Notes under the pieces: generated by a model
Database searches by the model: none
The model's input: the letters and a program-made list of their open reading frames with translations, nothing else
What the model was told of the DNA's origin: nothing
Position numbers and translations under genes: made by a program
Shown here: piece by piece, positions 32,703 through 41,612 of the stretch
Numbering within the stretch: the stretch's first letter is position 1
How the letters are laid out: each line of letters begins with the position of its first letter
Source of the DNA: Saccharopolyspora erythraea
GTDB taxonomy: Bacteria > Actinomycetota > Actinomycetes > Mycobacteriales > Pseudonocardiaceae
Length of the DNA: 64,000 bases
Reading direction: 5' to 3'
NCBI RefSeq assembly: GCF_018141105.1
Contig: NZ_CP054839.1
Location: 3,782,001 to 3,846,000, forward strand

Positions 32703-34217
32703 TCAGCCGGCGGCTTCCATCGCGCCGGCACCGCGAACCGCCGAGCGCGGGGTCACCGAGAGGTCCCCGGCGAAATCGCCGCGCAGCGTGGCCATGGCGT
32801 CCAGCGGGTAGTTCTGCCGCATCCGCCACGGCCACCGGTGTCCCTGGCGTGGGAACGCGTCGATCGAGCGCCGCACGTAGCCGGAGTCCAGGTCGAGCAG
32901 CGGCCGCTCGGCCAGCTTCCGGTCGGGCTCCGGGACCACCGCCGCGTAGCCGTGCCGGTCCATCAGCTGGAGGATCTTGCACACCAGGCGCGACGACAGG
33001 TCGGCCCGCAGCGTCCAGGAGGCGTTGGTGTAGCCGATGCACATGGCGAAGTTCGGGATGCCGGTCAGCATCGCCCCGCGCCACACGAACTGCTCCGACA
33101 GCTCGACCGGGCGCCCGTCGACGTGGGGCGCGATACCGCCGAAGGCCAGCAGCCGCAGGCCGGTGGCGGTGACGACGACGTCGGCTTCGAGCACCCGGCC
33201 CGACCGCAGCCGGATGCCCTCGGGCACGAAGGACTCGATGTGGTCGGTGACGACCTCGGCCCTGCCGCCGCGGATCGCCCGGAACAGGTCGGCGTCCGGG
33301 ACCGCGCACAGGCGCTGGTCCCACGGCCGGTAGCTCGGGGTGAAGTGCTCCCGGACCGCCTCCGGGTCCTTGAGCACGCGGGTGCTCAGCCTGGTGAGCA
33401 GCTTGCGCGCGGCGTTCGGCCACCGGCGGCAGAACTGGTAGAAGCCCGTGGTGAACGCGATGTTCTTGGCTCGAAGGAGGCGGTGCGCCAGGTCTGCGGG
33501 CAGCACCGCGCGGATCCCGTCGGCGATGCGGTCCCGCCCCGGGACCGGGCTGATCCACGTGGGAGAGCGCTGCAGCATCGTGACGCGCGCGGCGTCCTCG
33601 GCCATCGAGGGCACCAGCGTGACCGCGGTGGCACCGCTGCCGACGACCACGACCCGCTTGTCCCGGTAGTCCAGGTCCTCCGGCCAGAACTGCGGGTGCA
33701 CGACCGTGCCGCCGAAGGACTCCACACCTGGGAAAACCGGGTCGTGGCCCTGGTCGTAGTCGTAGTACCCGGCGCACGTGTACAGGAAGTCGCAGGTCAG
33801 GGTGCGCTGCTCGGAGCGGCCTGCCTCGTCGCGGACGTCGAGGGTCAGGGTCCACCGCGCGGTCCGGGTCGAGAAGTCCGCCGAGACCACCTTCGTGCGG
33901 TAGCGGATGCGCTCGTCGATGCCGTGCTCGGCGGCGGTGCGCCTGATGTAGCTCAGGATCGACGGTCCGTCGGCGATCGACTTCGCCTCGCGCCAGGGCT
34001 TGAACGGGTAGCCGAGGGTGAACATGTCCGAGTCCGAGCGGATGCCCGGGTAGCGGAACAGGTCCCACGTCCCGCCCATCGCCTCGCGGGCCTCGAGGAC
34101 CGCGTACGACCGGCCGGGGCACTCGGTCTGGAGCCGGTAGGCCGCCCCGATGCCGGAGAGCCCGGCCCCCACGATGACGACGTCGAGGTGCTCCGGTTGC
34201 GGTGCGGTGGCGGTCAT
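32703..34217 (-). CDS. Baeyer-Villiger flavin monooxygenase (EthA-like)
   Basis: A 504-residue class B flavoprotein monooxygenase. FAD binds at VVIVGAGLSGIGAAYRL near residue 12, and NADPH at VVVVGSGATAVTLVP near 185. Between them SFGGTVVHPQFWP is the FxGxxxHxxxWP fingerprint of this class. Length and the DLFRYPGIRSDSDMFTLGY block match the short actinobacterial type typified by EthA of Mycobacterium tuberculosis. It inserts oxygen next to a ketone or oxidizes sulfur. Start ATG 34217 after GGGGAC. It is divergent from an AraC-type regulator with a 70-base shared promoter region, which probably controls it. Confidence 0.92.
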   Translation of the reverse strand: MTATAPQPEHLDVVIVGAGLSGIGAAYRLQTECPGRSYAVLEAREAMGGTWDLFRYPGIRSDSDMFTLGYPFKPWREAKSIADGPSILSYIRRTAAEHGIDERIRYRTKVVSADFSTRTARWTLTLDVRDEAGRSEQRTLTCDFLYTCAGYYDYDQGHDPVFPGVESFGGTVVHPQFWPEDLDYRDKRVVVVGSGATAVTLVPSMAEDAARVTMLQRSPTWISPVPGRDRIADGIRAVLPADLAHRLLRAKNIAFTTGFYQFCRRWPNAARKLLTRLSTRVLKDPEAVREHFTPSYRPWDQRLCAVPDADLFRAIRGGRAEVVTDHIESFVPEGIRLRSGRVLEADVVVTATGLRLLAFGGIAPHVDGRPVELSEQFVWRGAMLTGIPNFAMCIGYTNASWTLRADLSSRLVCKILQLMDRHGYAAVVPEPDRKLAERPLLDLDSGYVRRSIDAFPRQGHRWPWRMRQNYPLDAMATLRGDFAGDLSVTPRSAVRGAGAMEAAG

Positions 34218-34287
34218 GGTCCCCAGTGTCCTGGCTGTTCGGGCTCGGCCCTTGACCCTACGCGACAAAGTTTTGACTCTGGACGAC
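34218..34287. promoter_or_regulatory. Shared divergent promoter of the monooxygenase and AraC genes
   Basis: The 70-base gap contains two imperfect direct repeats beginning TTGACCCT (about 34251) and TTTGACTC (about 34272). Two TTGAC elements in the same direction could be -35 boxes for the regulator gene or half-sites for the AraC-type protein. The exact promoter cannot be assigned by eye. Confidence 0.4.
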
Positions 34288-35295
34288 ATGTCGATGATCC
34301 GCTCGGCCGGGTTGCGAGGGTTCCGCGCGACGGTGGCCGAGCTGGGCGGCCGAGCGGAGGACCACGCCAGGGCGGCCGGCCTGCCGGTCGCCGCGCTCGA
34401 TGTCGACGACCTGCTGGTGCCCGATCACGTGCTGGCCGAGGTGCTGGAGATCGCCGCCGCCGAGCTCGACTGCCCCGACCTCGGCCTTCGCGTGGCCGCC
34501 CGCCAGGACCTGGGCATGCTCGGCCCGCTCGCACTGGCCATCCAGAACTCGCCCAGCGTCGGGGACGCGCTGGAGTGCACCTCCCGCTACCTGTTCGTGC
34601 ACGCCCGCTCGCTGAGCCTGGTGCTGGAGGACGACCCGCACGGCGCGCGCGGGGTGGCGGCGCTGCGCTACGGTCTGCCGCCCGGGGCGCCGATCGCCGT
34701 GCAGGCCACCGACCTGGCCCTCGGTTTCCTGCACCGGGCCATCGAGTTCCTGGTGTCGGGGCCCTACGGCCTGCGCACCGTGGAACTGCCGCACACCCCT
34801 CGCTCGCTGCGCGCCCACGAGGAGTTCTTCGGCGTGGCCGTCCGGGCGGGCGGCAGTGCGCCGATGCTGCGGTTGCCGCGCAGCCTGGCCGCCCGGCCGC
34901 TCACCGGCAGCGACGAACGGGTGCGGCAATTGGCGCTGGGGTTTCTGGCCGAGCAGGCGCCGGGCGAGGTCACGCTCCTGGCCCCGCGGGTCCGCGCGGT
35001 GGTCGCGCAGTCGCTGGGCACGGCACCTCCCGAGATCGGTGCCGTCGCCAAGCTGATCAACATGCACCCGCGGACCATGCAGCGGCGGCTGGCGGGGGAG
35101 CGGACGTCCTTCGCGCGGGTCGTCGACGACGTGCGCAGGGAGGCGGCCCGGCGCTACCTGACGACCACGGACATGCCGATGAGCCAGGTGACCGGGATGC
35201 TCGGCCTCTCCGAGCAGTCCGCGCTCAGCCGGTGCTGCCGCCGCTGGTGGGGGAGCACCCCGAGCGCCGTGCGCAGGAAGGGTGCGGCGGACTGA
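34288..35295 (+). CDS. AraC-family transcriptional regulator
   Basis: A 335-residue regulator. Residues 1-220 form the arabinose-binding-like ligand domain often called the OruR/ArgR-type N-terminus (RAEDHARAAGLPVAALDVDD and LGLRVAARQDLGMLGPLALA). The last 90 residues hold two helix-turn-helix units: GAVAKLINMHPRTMQRRLAGE and SQVTGMLGLSEQSALSRCCRR, with the usual WWGSTPSAVRR tail. Start ATG 34288; the longer frame to the left overlaps the divergent gene. Its position opposite the monooxygenase suggests it activates that gene in response to the substrate. Confidence 0.9.
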   Translation: MSMIRSAGLRGFRATVAELGGRAEDHARAAGLPVAALDVDDLLVPDHVLAEVLEIAAAELDCPDLGLRVAARQDLGMLGPLALAIQNSPSVGDALECTSRYLFVHARSLSLVLEDDPHGARGVAALRYGLPPGAPIAVQATDLALGFLHRAIEFLVSGPYGLRTVELPHTPRSLRAHEEFFGVAVRAGGSAPMLRLPRSLAARPLTGSDERVRQLALGFLAEQAPGEVTLLAPRVRAVVAQSLGTAPPEIGAVAKLINMHPRTMQRRLAGERTSFARVVDDVRREAARRYLTTTDMPMSQVTGMLGLSEQSALSRCCRRWWGSTPSAVRRKGAAD

Positions 35296-35309
35296 ACAGG
35301 CTTTGTTGA

Positions 35310-35331
35310 TATTCAGTGTTGTATCTGAATA
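35310..35331. promoter_or_regulatory. Palindromic operator before the amidase gene
   Basis: TATTCAG (35310-35316) and CTGAATA (35325-35331) are perfect inverted repeats 8 bases apart, in a strikingly A/T-rich 45-base island in otherwise G/C-rich DNA. The site ends 21 bases before the amidase start, so a bound repressor would block transcription or initiation. Size and spacing fit a TetR- or GntR-type dimer. Confidence 0.65.
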
Positions 35332-35352
35332 CTGGTGTGTATCTTCGTTGCC

Positions 35353-36732
35353 ATGTGGAAGATGCAGGCCACCGAACTGGCCGCGGCGGTGCGCTCCGGC
35401 GAGATCAGCGCGGGTGAAGTGATCGAGTCGCACCTCGAGCGCATCGCCGAGGCCAATCCCAAGTACAACGCCATCACCGCGTTGCTGGCCGACAGCGCGC
35501 GAGCGGCCGCCGCGGGCATCGACCGGCGGCGGGCGGCAGGCGAGCCGCTCGGCCCGCTGGCCGGTGTCCCGTTCACGGTGAAGGAGAACATCGACATCGC
35601 CGGCGTGCCGACCACGCACGGCGTGCCCCGGTTCCGCGACAGCGTCGCAGCCGACGACGCGCCGCCGGTGGCGCGGCTGCGCGCAGCCGACGCCATCCCG
35701 ATCGGCCACGCCAACATGCCGGACATGACCATCGGCGGGTACACCAACAGCCAGCTCTTCGGCGAGACGCTCAACCCGTGGGGCACCATCCGCGACCCCA
35801 GCGGCACCAGCGGCGGCGACGGCGCGGCGGTCGCGTCGGGCATGGCCGCGGTCGGACTGGGCAACGACTCGGGCGGCTCGGTGCGGGGTCCGGCGCTCAA
35901 CGGCGGGATCACCGCGCTGAACCCGAGCTACGGCCGTTTCCCGATGGAGCACCGCATCGGCGGTCACGAGCCGGCGCTGGCCTCCCAGCTCCTGCCGAAG
36001 GACGGTCCCATCGCCCGGTCCGTGCACGACCTGCGCACCTGCTTCGAGGTGCTGGCCGGCACCGACCCGAGGGACCCGCGCGCGGTCCCGGCGCCGCTGG
36101 ACGGCCCGCCGCTGCCGGGGCCGATCCGGGTGGCCGTGGTGGCCGATCCCGGCGGGTGGGGAGTGCATCCGCGGGTCAGGGCCGCGGTCGACCGGGCGGC
36201 CGGGGTGCTCTCCGACGCGGGCTACGAGGTCGAGGAGACCGACGTGCCACGGCTGGCCGACGCGCTCGAATGCTACGGCAAGCTGGTGACCAGCGAGTTC
36301 CGCTCGTCCTGGCCGCGGATCCGCCCTCTGCTCACCGATGGGAGCGCCCGTCACATGGAGCTGAGCATGCGGCAGGTGCCGCAGACAGGGCTGGAGGAGT
36401 ACCTGCGGGCAACCGCCGACCGGCACGCGATCCTGCGCGACTGGGCCCGGTTCCTCACCGGGTTCCCGCTGGTGCTCGGCCCGGTCTCCACCGAGCCGCC
36501 AGGGGACGCGGAGGTGCTCGACGCGGAGCAGAACAAGCGGATCGGCCTGGCGATCCGGCTGTGCACGGCCACGACGTTCGCGGGGGTTCCCGCGGTCGCG
36601 GTGCCGACCGGGGTCGACGACGGCGTGCCGATGGGGGTGCAGATCATCGGCGGACACTTCCGGGAGGACCTGTGCCTGGCGGCGGCCTCGGCGGTCGAAG
36701 CCGCACTGGGCACCTTCACGCCGGTCGGATGA
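35353..36732 (+). CDS. Amidase-signature family amidase
   Basis: A 459-residue amidase-signature hydrolase. The Ser-cisSer-Lys triad is visible: Lys77 (FTVKENID), Ser153 (SGTSGGDG) and the nucleophile Ser176 (NDSGGSVRGP). Enzymes of this family hydrolyse linear amides; GatA is a relative but this protein lacks GatCAB partners. The AraC gene ends 57 bases before. Start ATG 35353 rather than the GTG at 35335, which lies beside the operator. Substrate unknown; it may belong to the carbamoyltransferase/NRPS neighbourhood that begins 200 bases downstream. Confidence 0.88.
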   Translation: MWKMQATELAAAVRSGEISAGEVIESHLERIAEANPKYNAITALLADSARAAAAGIDRRRAAGEPLGPLAGVPFTVKENIDIAGVPTTHGVPRFRDSVAADDAPPVARLRAADAIPIGHANMPDMTIGGYTNSQLFGETLNPWGTIRDPSGTSGGDGAAVASGMAAVGLGNDSGGSVRGPALNGGITALNPSYGRFPMEHRIGGHEPALASQLLPKDGPIARSVHDLRTCFEVLAGTDPRDPRAVPAPLDGPPLPGPIRVAVVADPGGWGVHPRVRAAVDRAAGVLSDAGYEVEETDVPRLADALECYGKLVTSEFRSSWPRIRPLLTDGSARHMELSMRQVPQTGLEEYLRATADRHAILRDWARFLTGFPLVLGPVSTEPPGDAEVLDAEQNKRIGLAIRLCTATTFAGVPAVAVPTGVDDGVPMGVQIIGGHFREDLCLAAASAVEAALGTFTPVG

Positions 36733-36938
36733 GGAGCGGCGGCGGTCTCGGCGAGGCCGTCGCCCCGCTTCCGAGAGCTCCACATCGGACCGTCCGGAAA
36801 GCGCTACGCGCGGCTCACCCGGTCCGGCGCAAATTTCGATATGGCGGGAATAAGGCGCGATGTCAGGCTTCGGGCGCCGCGTGCGGCTGCACGGCGCGCG
36901 GTGACCAGTCGCTCGCGAAGCCCACGGAGGAAGACCCC

Positions 36939-37892
36939 ATGACAGCCCGGAGTTCGATCGGCCGCCCGGACCGCGCGGACCTCATCTCGCTGGCGGACCT
37001 GGAACTGGCCGAGATCCGAGAGATCGTGCGCAGCGGGGTCGCCCACGCCGAAGGTGCCAGGACGGGGGAGCCGCTGGCCGGCGCCGTGATCGGGGTCTAC
37101 TTCCGCAAGACCTCCACCCGGACCCGCACCGCGTTCTCGTCGGCGGCCCTGCGGCTGGGGGCCAGGATCATCGGCTACGGGCCGGGGGACCTCCAGCTCA
37201 ACACCGGTGAGACCGTCGAGGACACCGCGCAGGTGCTGTCCCGGATGCTCGACGGGCTGGTCTGCCGGACCGCGGGTAGCACCGAGGAGCTGCGGGCGCT
37301 GGCCGCGCCGCCCGGGATGTCGGTGGTGAACGCGATGAGCGCGCACGAGCACCCGACGCAGGCGCTGGCCGACCTCACCACGATCCAGCGCCACCTGGGC
37401 GCGGTCGACGGTGCCCGGGTCCTCTACGTCGGCGAGGGAAACAGCACCGCGGCGGCGCTCGCGCTGTCGCTCACCCGGTTCGAGGGGACCGAGCTGCACC
37501 TGCACACCCCGCCGGGTTACGGACTCGAACCGCACGTGCGCGAGCAGGCCGCCCGCTACGCCGAGGAGTCGGGCTCGGTGTTGCGGGAGAGCGAGGAGAT
37601 GACCGGCCTGCCCGCGGAAGCCGACATCGTCTACACCACGCGCTGGCAGACCACCGGCACCACGAAGCCGGACCCGGACTGGCGGTCGGTGTTCGCCCCG
37701 TTCCAGGTGGGCGGTGAGCTGCTCGCCGGGTATCCGGACGCGTGGTTCATGCACGACCTGCCCGCCCACCGCGGCGAGGAGACGACCGCGGCCGTGCTGG
37801 ACGGGCCGCGGTCGATCGCCTTCGATCAGGCCGGCAACAAGATGTACAGCGCCATGGCGGTGCTGGAGTGGGCACTCACATCGCGAACCTGA
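36939..37892 (+). CDS. Ornithine-carbamoyltransferase homologue with altered amino-acid site
   Basis: A 317-residue transcarbamoylase. The carbamoyl-phosphate site is intact: KTSTRTRTAF (STRTR at 59-63) and HPTQ at 138-141. The amino-acid side differs from ornithine transcarbamoylase: the conserved HCLP loop is HDLP at 272-275, replacing the cysteine by aspartate, and where OTCases carry an SMG loop this protein reads RWQTTGTT (about 235-242). It is therefore unlikely to be the housekeeping ArgF. It probably carbamoylates another amine, perhaps a precursor used by the neighbouring peptide synthetase; that is inference from position. Start ATG 36939 after GGAGGA. Its last 17 bases overlap the end of the convergent SARP gene. 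Confidence 0.85.
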   Translation: MTARSSIGRPDRADLISLADLELAEIREIVRSGVAHAEGARTGEPLAGAVIGVYFRKTSTRTRTAFSSAALRLGARIIGYGPGDLQLNTGETVEDTAQVLSRMLDGLVCRTAGSTEELRALAAPPGMSVVNAMSAHEHPTQALADLTTIQRHLGAVDGARVLYVGEGNSTAAALALSLTRFEGTELHLHTPPGYGLEPHVREQAARYAEESGSVLRESEEMTGLPAEADIVYTTRWQTTGTTKPDPDWRSVFAPFQVGGELLAGYPDAWFMHDLPAHRGEETTAAVLDGPRSIAFDQAGNKMYSAMAVLEWALTSRT

Positions 37893-39756
37893 GCTCCCGC
37901 TTCCCTCCCGCGGCCACCAGCCGGGGTGGCTTGGGCCGGGCCGCCTCGGCGGTCCGCTCCTCGGCGCGGTGCAGTTCCCGCGCGAACGCCCCCAGCAGCG
38001 GCAGGAACCGGTAGCAGGCCTCGTCGGTCTCCAGCCCGTCCACGCCCTCCAGCAGGTGGGCGTCGACCAGGCTCTCCAGCATGTTCTCCGCTTCGCCGGT
38101 GTCCAAGCGCAGAAGGGTGGCAGCGTCGTGCAGGCCGAACTCCGCGGTTTCCAGCCCGCCCAGCAGGCGGAACATCCGTGCCGCTTCGGGCGCCAGTCGC
38201 CGGTAGCCGGTCTGGAAACGCCTGCGCAGGCTCTGCTCGCCGTGCTCGAGGTGGTCCAGCCGGGTGCGCGGGTCCCGCATCCGGCTAGTCAGCCGCTGGA
38301 TCGGCCAGTGCGGTTTGGCGATGAGCTTGGTGCCCGCGATCCGCAACGCGGCCGGGATCCGGTCGCACAGCTCGGCCAGCTCCCGCAGCGCGCGGGGTTC
38401 GGCGGCGGCGCGGTGGCCGACGAGCGCGCCGAGCATCTCGGCGGCCTCCTCGTGCCCGACCGGTTGCACGCGCAGCCACAGCGAGGTGTCGATCAGCTCG
38501 CTGATCTGGTTGCGGCTGGTGATCAGCGCCCTGGCGCCGGTGCCGCCCGGGATGACGTGGCGGATCTGCCCGTAGGACGCGACGTTGTCGAGGACCACGA
38601 GGACGTCGCGCTTCTGCGTGAGCCCGCGGTAGAGCGACTTCGCGTCGTCGAGGTCGCCGGGGACGTCGCAGGCTGCGATGCCGAGCTGGCGCAGGCAGCT
38701 GTGCAGCACGTCCACCGCGTCGGAGTCCTGCGGCGCGCGGCAGCAGTCGTGGAGGTTGACGTACAGCACGCCGTCGGGGAACCGGTCGGCCGCGCGGTGC
38801 GCCCAGTGCACGGCAAGGGCGCTCTTGCCGATGCCGGCGCTGCCGGTGAGCAGGCCGACGACGCCGGGCGGCCGGTGCAGCAGGATGTCCAAATCGGACA
38901 GCTCTCTCTCGCGCCCGCAGAAGGCGGAGATGTCGGCGGGGAAGGTACCGGCGGGGATGGCGGTCGAGCTCGCCTGGCGCTGCCGGGAGGGCAGCCGCAC
39001 CGACGGGTCGTCGCTGAGGATCGCCTCGTGCAGCTCCTGCAGGGTCGGACCCGGCTCCAGGCCGATCTCGTCGATGAAGTGCCTTCGCGCCTGTCGGAAG
39101 GTCTCCATAGCCTCGGCGCGCCGCCCGGCGCGGTACTGGGCGAGCATGAGCTGCGCGCGGGTCTGCTCGCGCAGCGGCTGCTCCTCCACGAGCGTGGTCA
39201 GCTCGCTGATCAGCTCGCGGTGCCTGCCGAGCTGCAGATGCAGCGCGGTGCGCTCCTCCTGCACCACGAGCTTCTGCTCCTGCAGCCGCTCGACCTCGAT
39301 CTCCACCACCGCCGACGAGATGTCGCACAGCGCGCGGCCCCGCCACAGCGCGAGGGCGGCGTCATAGGCCTCGGTCGCACGCTCGAACTCCCTCCTGGCG
39401 GTGAGGGAACGAGCTTCGGTGAGCCGGGCCTGGAAGGACAGCACGTCGAGTTCGTGGTCGGCGCGGCGGAGCATGTAGCCGGGAGAGGAAGTCAGCACCA
39501 CGTCGTCGCGGAAGCCCGCCGAGCGGAACGCCTTGCGCAGTTCGGCGACGCAGATCGCCACCTGGGTGCGGGCGGTGGCGGGAGGGCGGCCGTTCCAGAT
39601 CGCCTCCGAAATGCGGTCGATCGAGACGACTCGGTCCGGATTCAACAACAGCATGGCCAGCACGATCCGCTGGCGAGGTCCTCCGACCGCGATCCTCCTT
39701 CCCCGGTACTCCAGGTGCAAGGGCCCGAGAAGCCCGAATTCGAGACGATCCGTCAT
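37876..39756 (-). CDS. SARP-type pathway activator with BTAD and NB-ARC domains
   Basis: A 626-residue AfsR/SARP regulator. Residues 1-95 form the OmpR-like winged-helix DNA-binding domain (FGLLGPLHLEYRGRRIAVGG, VVSIDRISEAIW). Residues 100-250 are the bacterial transcriptional activation domain. Then comes an NB-ARC ATPase with a P-loop in GSAGIGKSALA and a Walker B-like DVLVVLDNV. It stops after the helical region and lacks the long TPR tail of AfsR. Such proteins switch on secondary-metabolite clusters; here it most likely controls the NRPS genes and the divergent amidase. The start at 39756 is after GGAAGA; an upstream ATG would add 35 atypical residues. Confidence 0.9.
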   Translation of the reverse strand: MTDRLEFGLLGPLHLEYRGRRIAVGGPRQRIVLAMLLLNPDRVVSIDRISEAIWNGRPPATARTQVAICVAELRKAFRSAGFRDDVVLTSSPGYMLRRADHELDVLSFQARLTEARSLTARREFERATEAYDAALALWRGRALCDISSAVVEIEVERLQEQKLVVQEERTALHLQLGRHRELISELTTLVEEQPLREQTRAQLMLAQYRAGRRAEAMETFRQARRHFIDEIGLEPGPTLQELHEAILSDDPSVRLPSRQRQASSTAIPAGTFPADISAFCGRERELSDLDILLHRPPGVVGLLTGSAGIGKSALAVHWAHRAADRFPDGVLYVNLHDCCRAPQDSDAVDVLHSCLRQLGIAACDVPGDLDDAKSLYRGLTQKRDVLVVLDNVASYGQIRHVIPGGTGARALITSRNQISELIDTSLWLRVQPVGHEEAAEMLGALVGHRAAAEPRALRELAELCDRIPAALRIAGTKLIAKPHWPIQRLTSRMRDPRTRLDHLEHGEQSLRRRFQTGYRRLAPEAARMFRLLGGLETAEFGLHDAATLLRLDTGEAENMLESLVDAHLLEGVDGLETDEACYRFLPLLGAFARELHRAEERTAEAARPKPPRLVAAGGKRELRFAM

Positions 39757-40078
39757 GTGTCTTCCTTCTGCTGCTCCCCCCAGTAGAAGCAGCTGTCCGT
39801 GCGCTTTGCGTGGCCCCCCAAGGCCGAACCCCCAGTGTGTCCCGAGCGACACGCGGTTCACTCTAACGGGCCATCAGAAGGGGTCGTTGCCGAAGTGACG
39901 TCCGCGCTCGCCGATCGGTTTCACCCCGAAATCCGGGCAGTTGGCATTTATCGGGCGTGCAATGGGGCGAATGGCGCGACGACCTGGACCTGTTGCCATC
40001 GCGAACAGTTGCCGGAGGGGAAATTCTCATCCGGTTCTCAGGGGATCGATAGGGATCCGATAACGAAGGCAGGCTTAT
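39757..40078. promoter_or_regulatory. Divergent control region between SARP and second amidase
   Basis: A 322-base gap with no coding bias. SARP proteins bind direct repeats near the -35 region of target promoters. The segment 39930-40030 holds repeated CAGTTG elements (GGCAGTTGGC and ACAGTTGCC) and lower G+C, so it is the best place to look for such sites. I could not assign exact boxes. Confidence 0.4.
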
Positions 40079-41608
40079 ATGGGAATCATGGGAACGGACG
40101 CTGCCCGCGGCGACGACGCGCTGGCCGCGGCGGGCATCGCCGAACTGCGGTCGGCGCTGGCCGGGCGGCGGCTCAGCGCGGTGGAGCTGGTCGGATACCA
40201 CCTCGACCGCATCGATCGGCTCAACCTGCGCGGTCCGCAGCTGCGCGCCGTGCTGGAGACCGACCCGCGAGCGCTCGAGATCGCCGAGGAGCGCGACGCC
40301 GAGCAGCGGCGGGGGCAGGTGCGCGGACCGCTGCACGGCATCCCGGTGCTGGTGAAGGACAACCTCGAGACCGCGGGAGGGCTGCGGACCACCAACGGCA
40401 CCACGGCGCTGCTCGGCGCGCGCCCTGAGCGCGACGCCACCGTGGTGGCCAGGCTGATCGAGGCGGGTGCGATCGTGCTCGGCAAGACCAACAAGAGCGG
40501 CTGGATCAGCGGTTCCGGCGGTTGGAGCGCCCGTGGCGGCCAGGGCCGCAACCCCTACCGGCTCGACCGGTCTCCGCACGGGTCGAGCTCCGGATCGGCG
40601 GCTGCGGTCGCCGCCGGGCTCAGCCCCGCTGCCCTGGGCACCGAGACGATCGGCTCGATCCTCGGTCCGGCCGGGGTCAACGGCGTGGTGGGGCTCAAGC
40701 CGACCGTCGGGCTGACCAGCCGGGCGGGCATGATCCCCGGGGTCCGGAGCCTGGACACCGTCGGGCCGCTGTGCCGGAGTGTGGCCGACGCGGCCACCGT
40801 GCTCGGGGTGCTGACCGGGGTCGACGAGCGCGACCCCGCCACCGGTGCCGGCGCCGGCCGGTTCCGGCGCGACTACCTGGGCTGCCTGGAGAGGGCGGAG
40901 CTTTCAGGCGTCAGGATCGGCGTGCCGCGGGAGTCGTTCTTCGGCTACGACGACCACGCCGACGCGGTCGCGGAGGAGGCGATCCGGGTGCTGGCCGGGG
41001 CCGGTGCGGTCATCGTCGACCGCGCCGACATCCCCAGCCTGCCGCGGATGCTGTCCGAGGAGGGGCTGATGTTCGCCCAGTTGCAGGAGGTCAAGCACCA
41101 CGTCGACGCCTACCTTGCCGCGACGCCCGGTGAGCACCCGCGCAGCATCGCCGAGCTGATCGCCTACAACCGGGAGCACGCGGAGACCGAGATGCCGCAC
41201 TTCGGCCAGGAGACGCTGGAAATGGTCGACGCGCTCAGCGGGGACCTCGCGGACCCGGCCTACCTCTCGGCGCTGGCCACCATGCGCAGGCTCGCCCGCG
41301 ACGAGGGGATCGACGCCGTCATGTCCGAGCACCGGCTCGACGCCCTGGTCGCGCCCACCGGCGGACCGGCGTGGAAGATCGACCACGTACACGGCGACCC
41401 GGACGCGCGCGGCAGCGCCCTGGTGCCGGGGCTGGCCGGCTACCCGGCGATCAGCGTGCCAGCCGGAGCGGTGCGCGGACTGCCGATCGGGATCACGTTC
41501 ATGGCCGGGGCGTGGAGCGAGCCGGTGCTGCTGCGGCTGGCCCACGCGTTCGAGCGGTCGCACCCGGCGTGGTTCCCGCCCGAGTTCGCCCCGCCTTCGG
41601 TCGGCTGA
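40079..41608 (+). CDS. Second amidase-signature family amidase
   Basis: A 509-residue amidase-signature enzyme, clearly different from the one at 35353. Catalytic residues are Lys93 (LVKDNLET), Ser170 (HGSSSGSAAA) and Ser193 (TETIGSILGP). The larger size and the C-terminal APTGGPAWKIDHVHGD block resemble the subgroup of peptide- and aryl-amidases in actinobacteria. It lies between the SARP gene and the NRPS and may trim or release a peptide amide; this is inference from position. The ATG at 40079 is used; an ATG three codons later is equally possible. Its end is only 4 bases from a convergent small gene. Confidence 0.88.
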   Translation: MGIMGTDAARGDDALAAAGIAELRSALAGRRLSAVELVGYHLDRIDRLNLRGPQLRAVLETDPRALEIAEERDAEQRRGQVRGPLHGIPVLVKDNLETAGGLRTTNGTTALLGARPERDATVVARLIEAGAIVLGKTNKSGWISGSGGWSARGGQGRNPYRLDRSPHGSSSGSAAAVAAGLSPAALGTETIGSILGPAGVNGVVGLKPTVGLTSRAGMIPGVRSLDTVGPLCRSVADAATVLGVLTGVDERDPATGAGAGRFRRDYLGCLERAELSGVRIGVPRESFFGYDDHADAVAEEAIRVLAGAGAVIVDRADIPSLPRMLSEEGLMFAQLQEVKHHVDAYLAATPGEHPRSIAELIAYNREHAETEMPHFGQETLEMVDALSGDLADPAYLSALATMRRLARDEGIDAVMSEHRLDALVAPTGGPAWKIDHVHGDPDARGSALVPGLAGYPAISVPAGAVRGLPIGITFMAGAWSEPVLLRLAHAFERSHPAWFPPEFAPPSVG

Positions 41609-41612
41609 GCGC

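Noticed and set aside
36939-37892. Housekeeping ornithine carbamoyltransferase (argF)
   Set aside because: The ornithine-contacting HCLP and SMG elements are replaced and no arginine-biosynthesis gene is adjacent.
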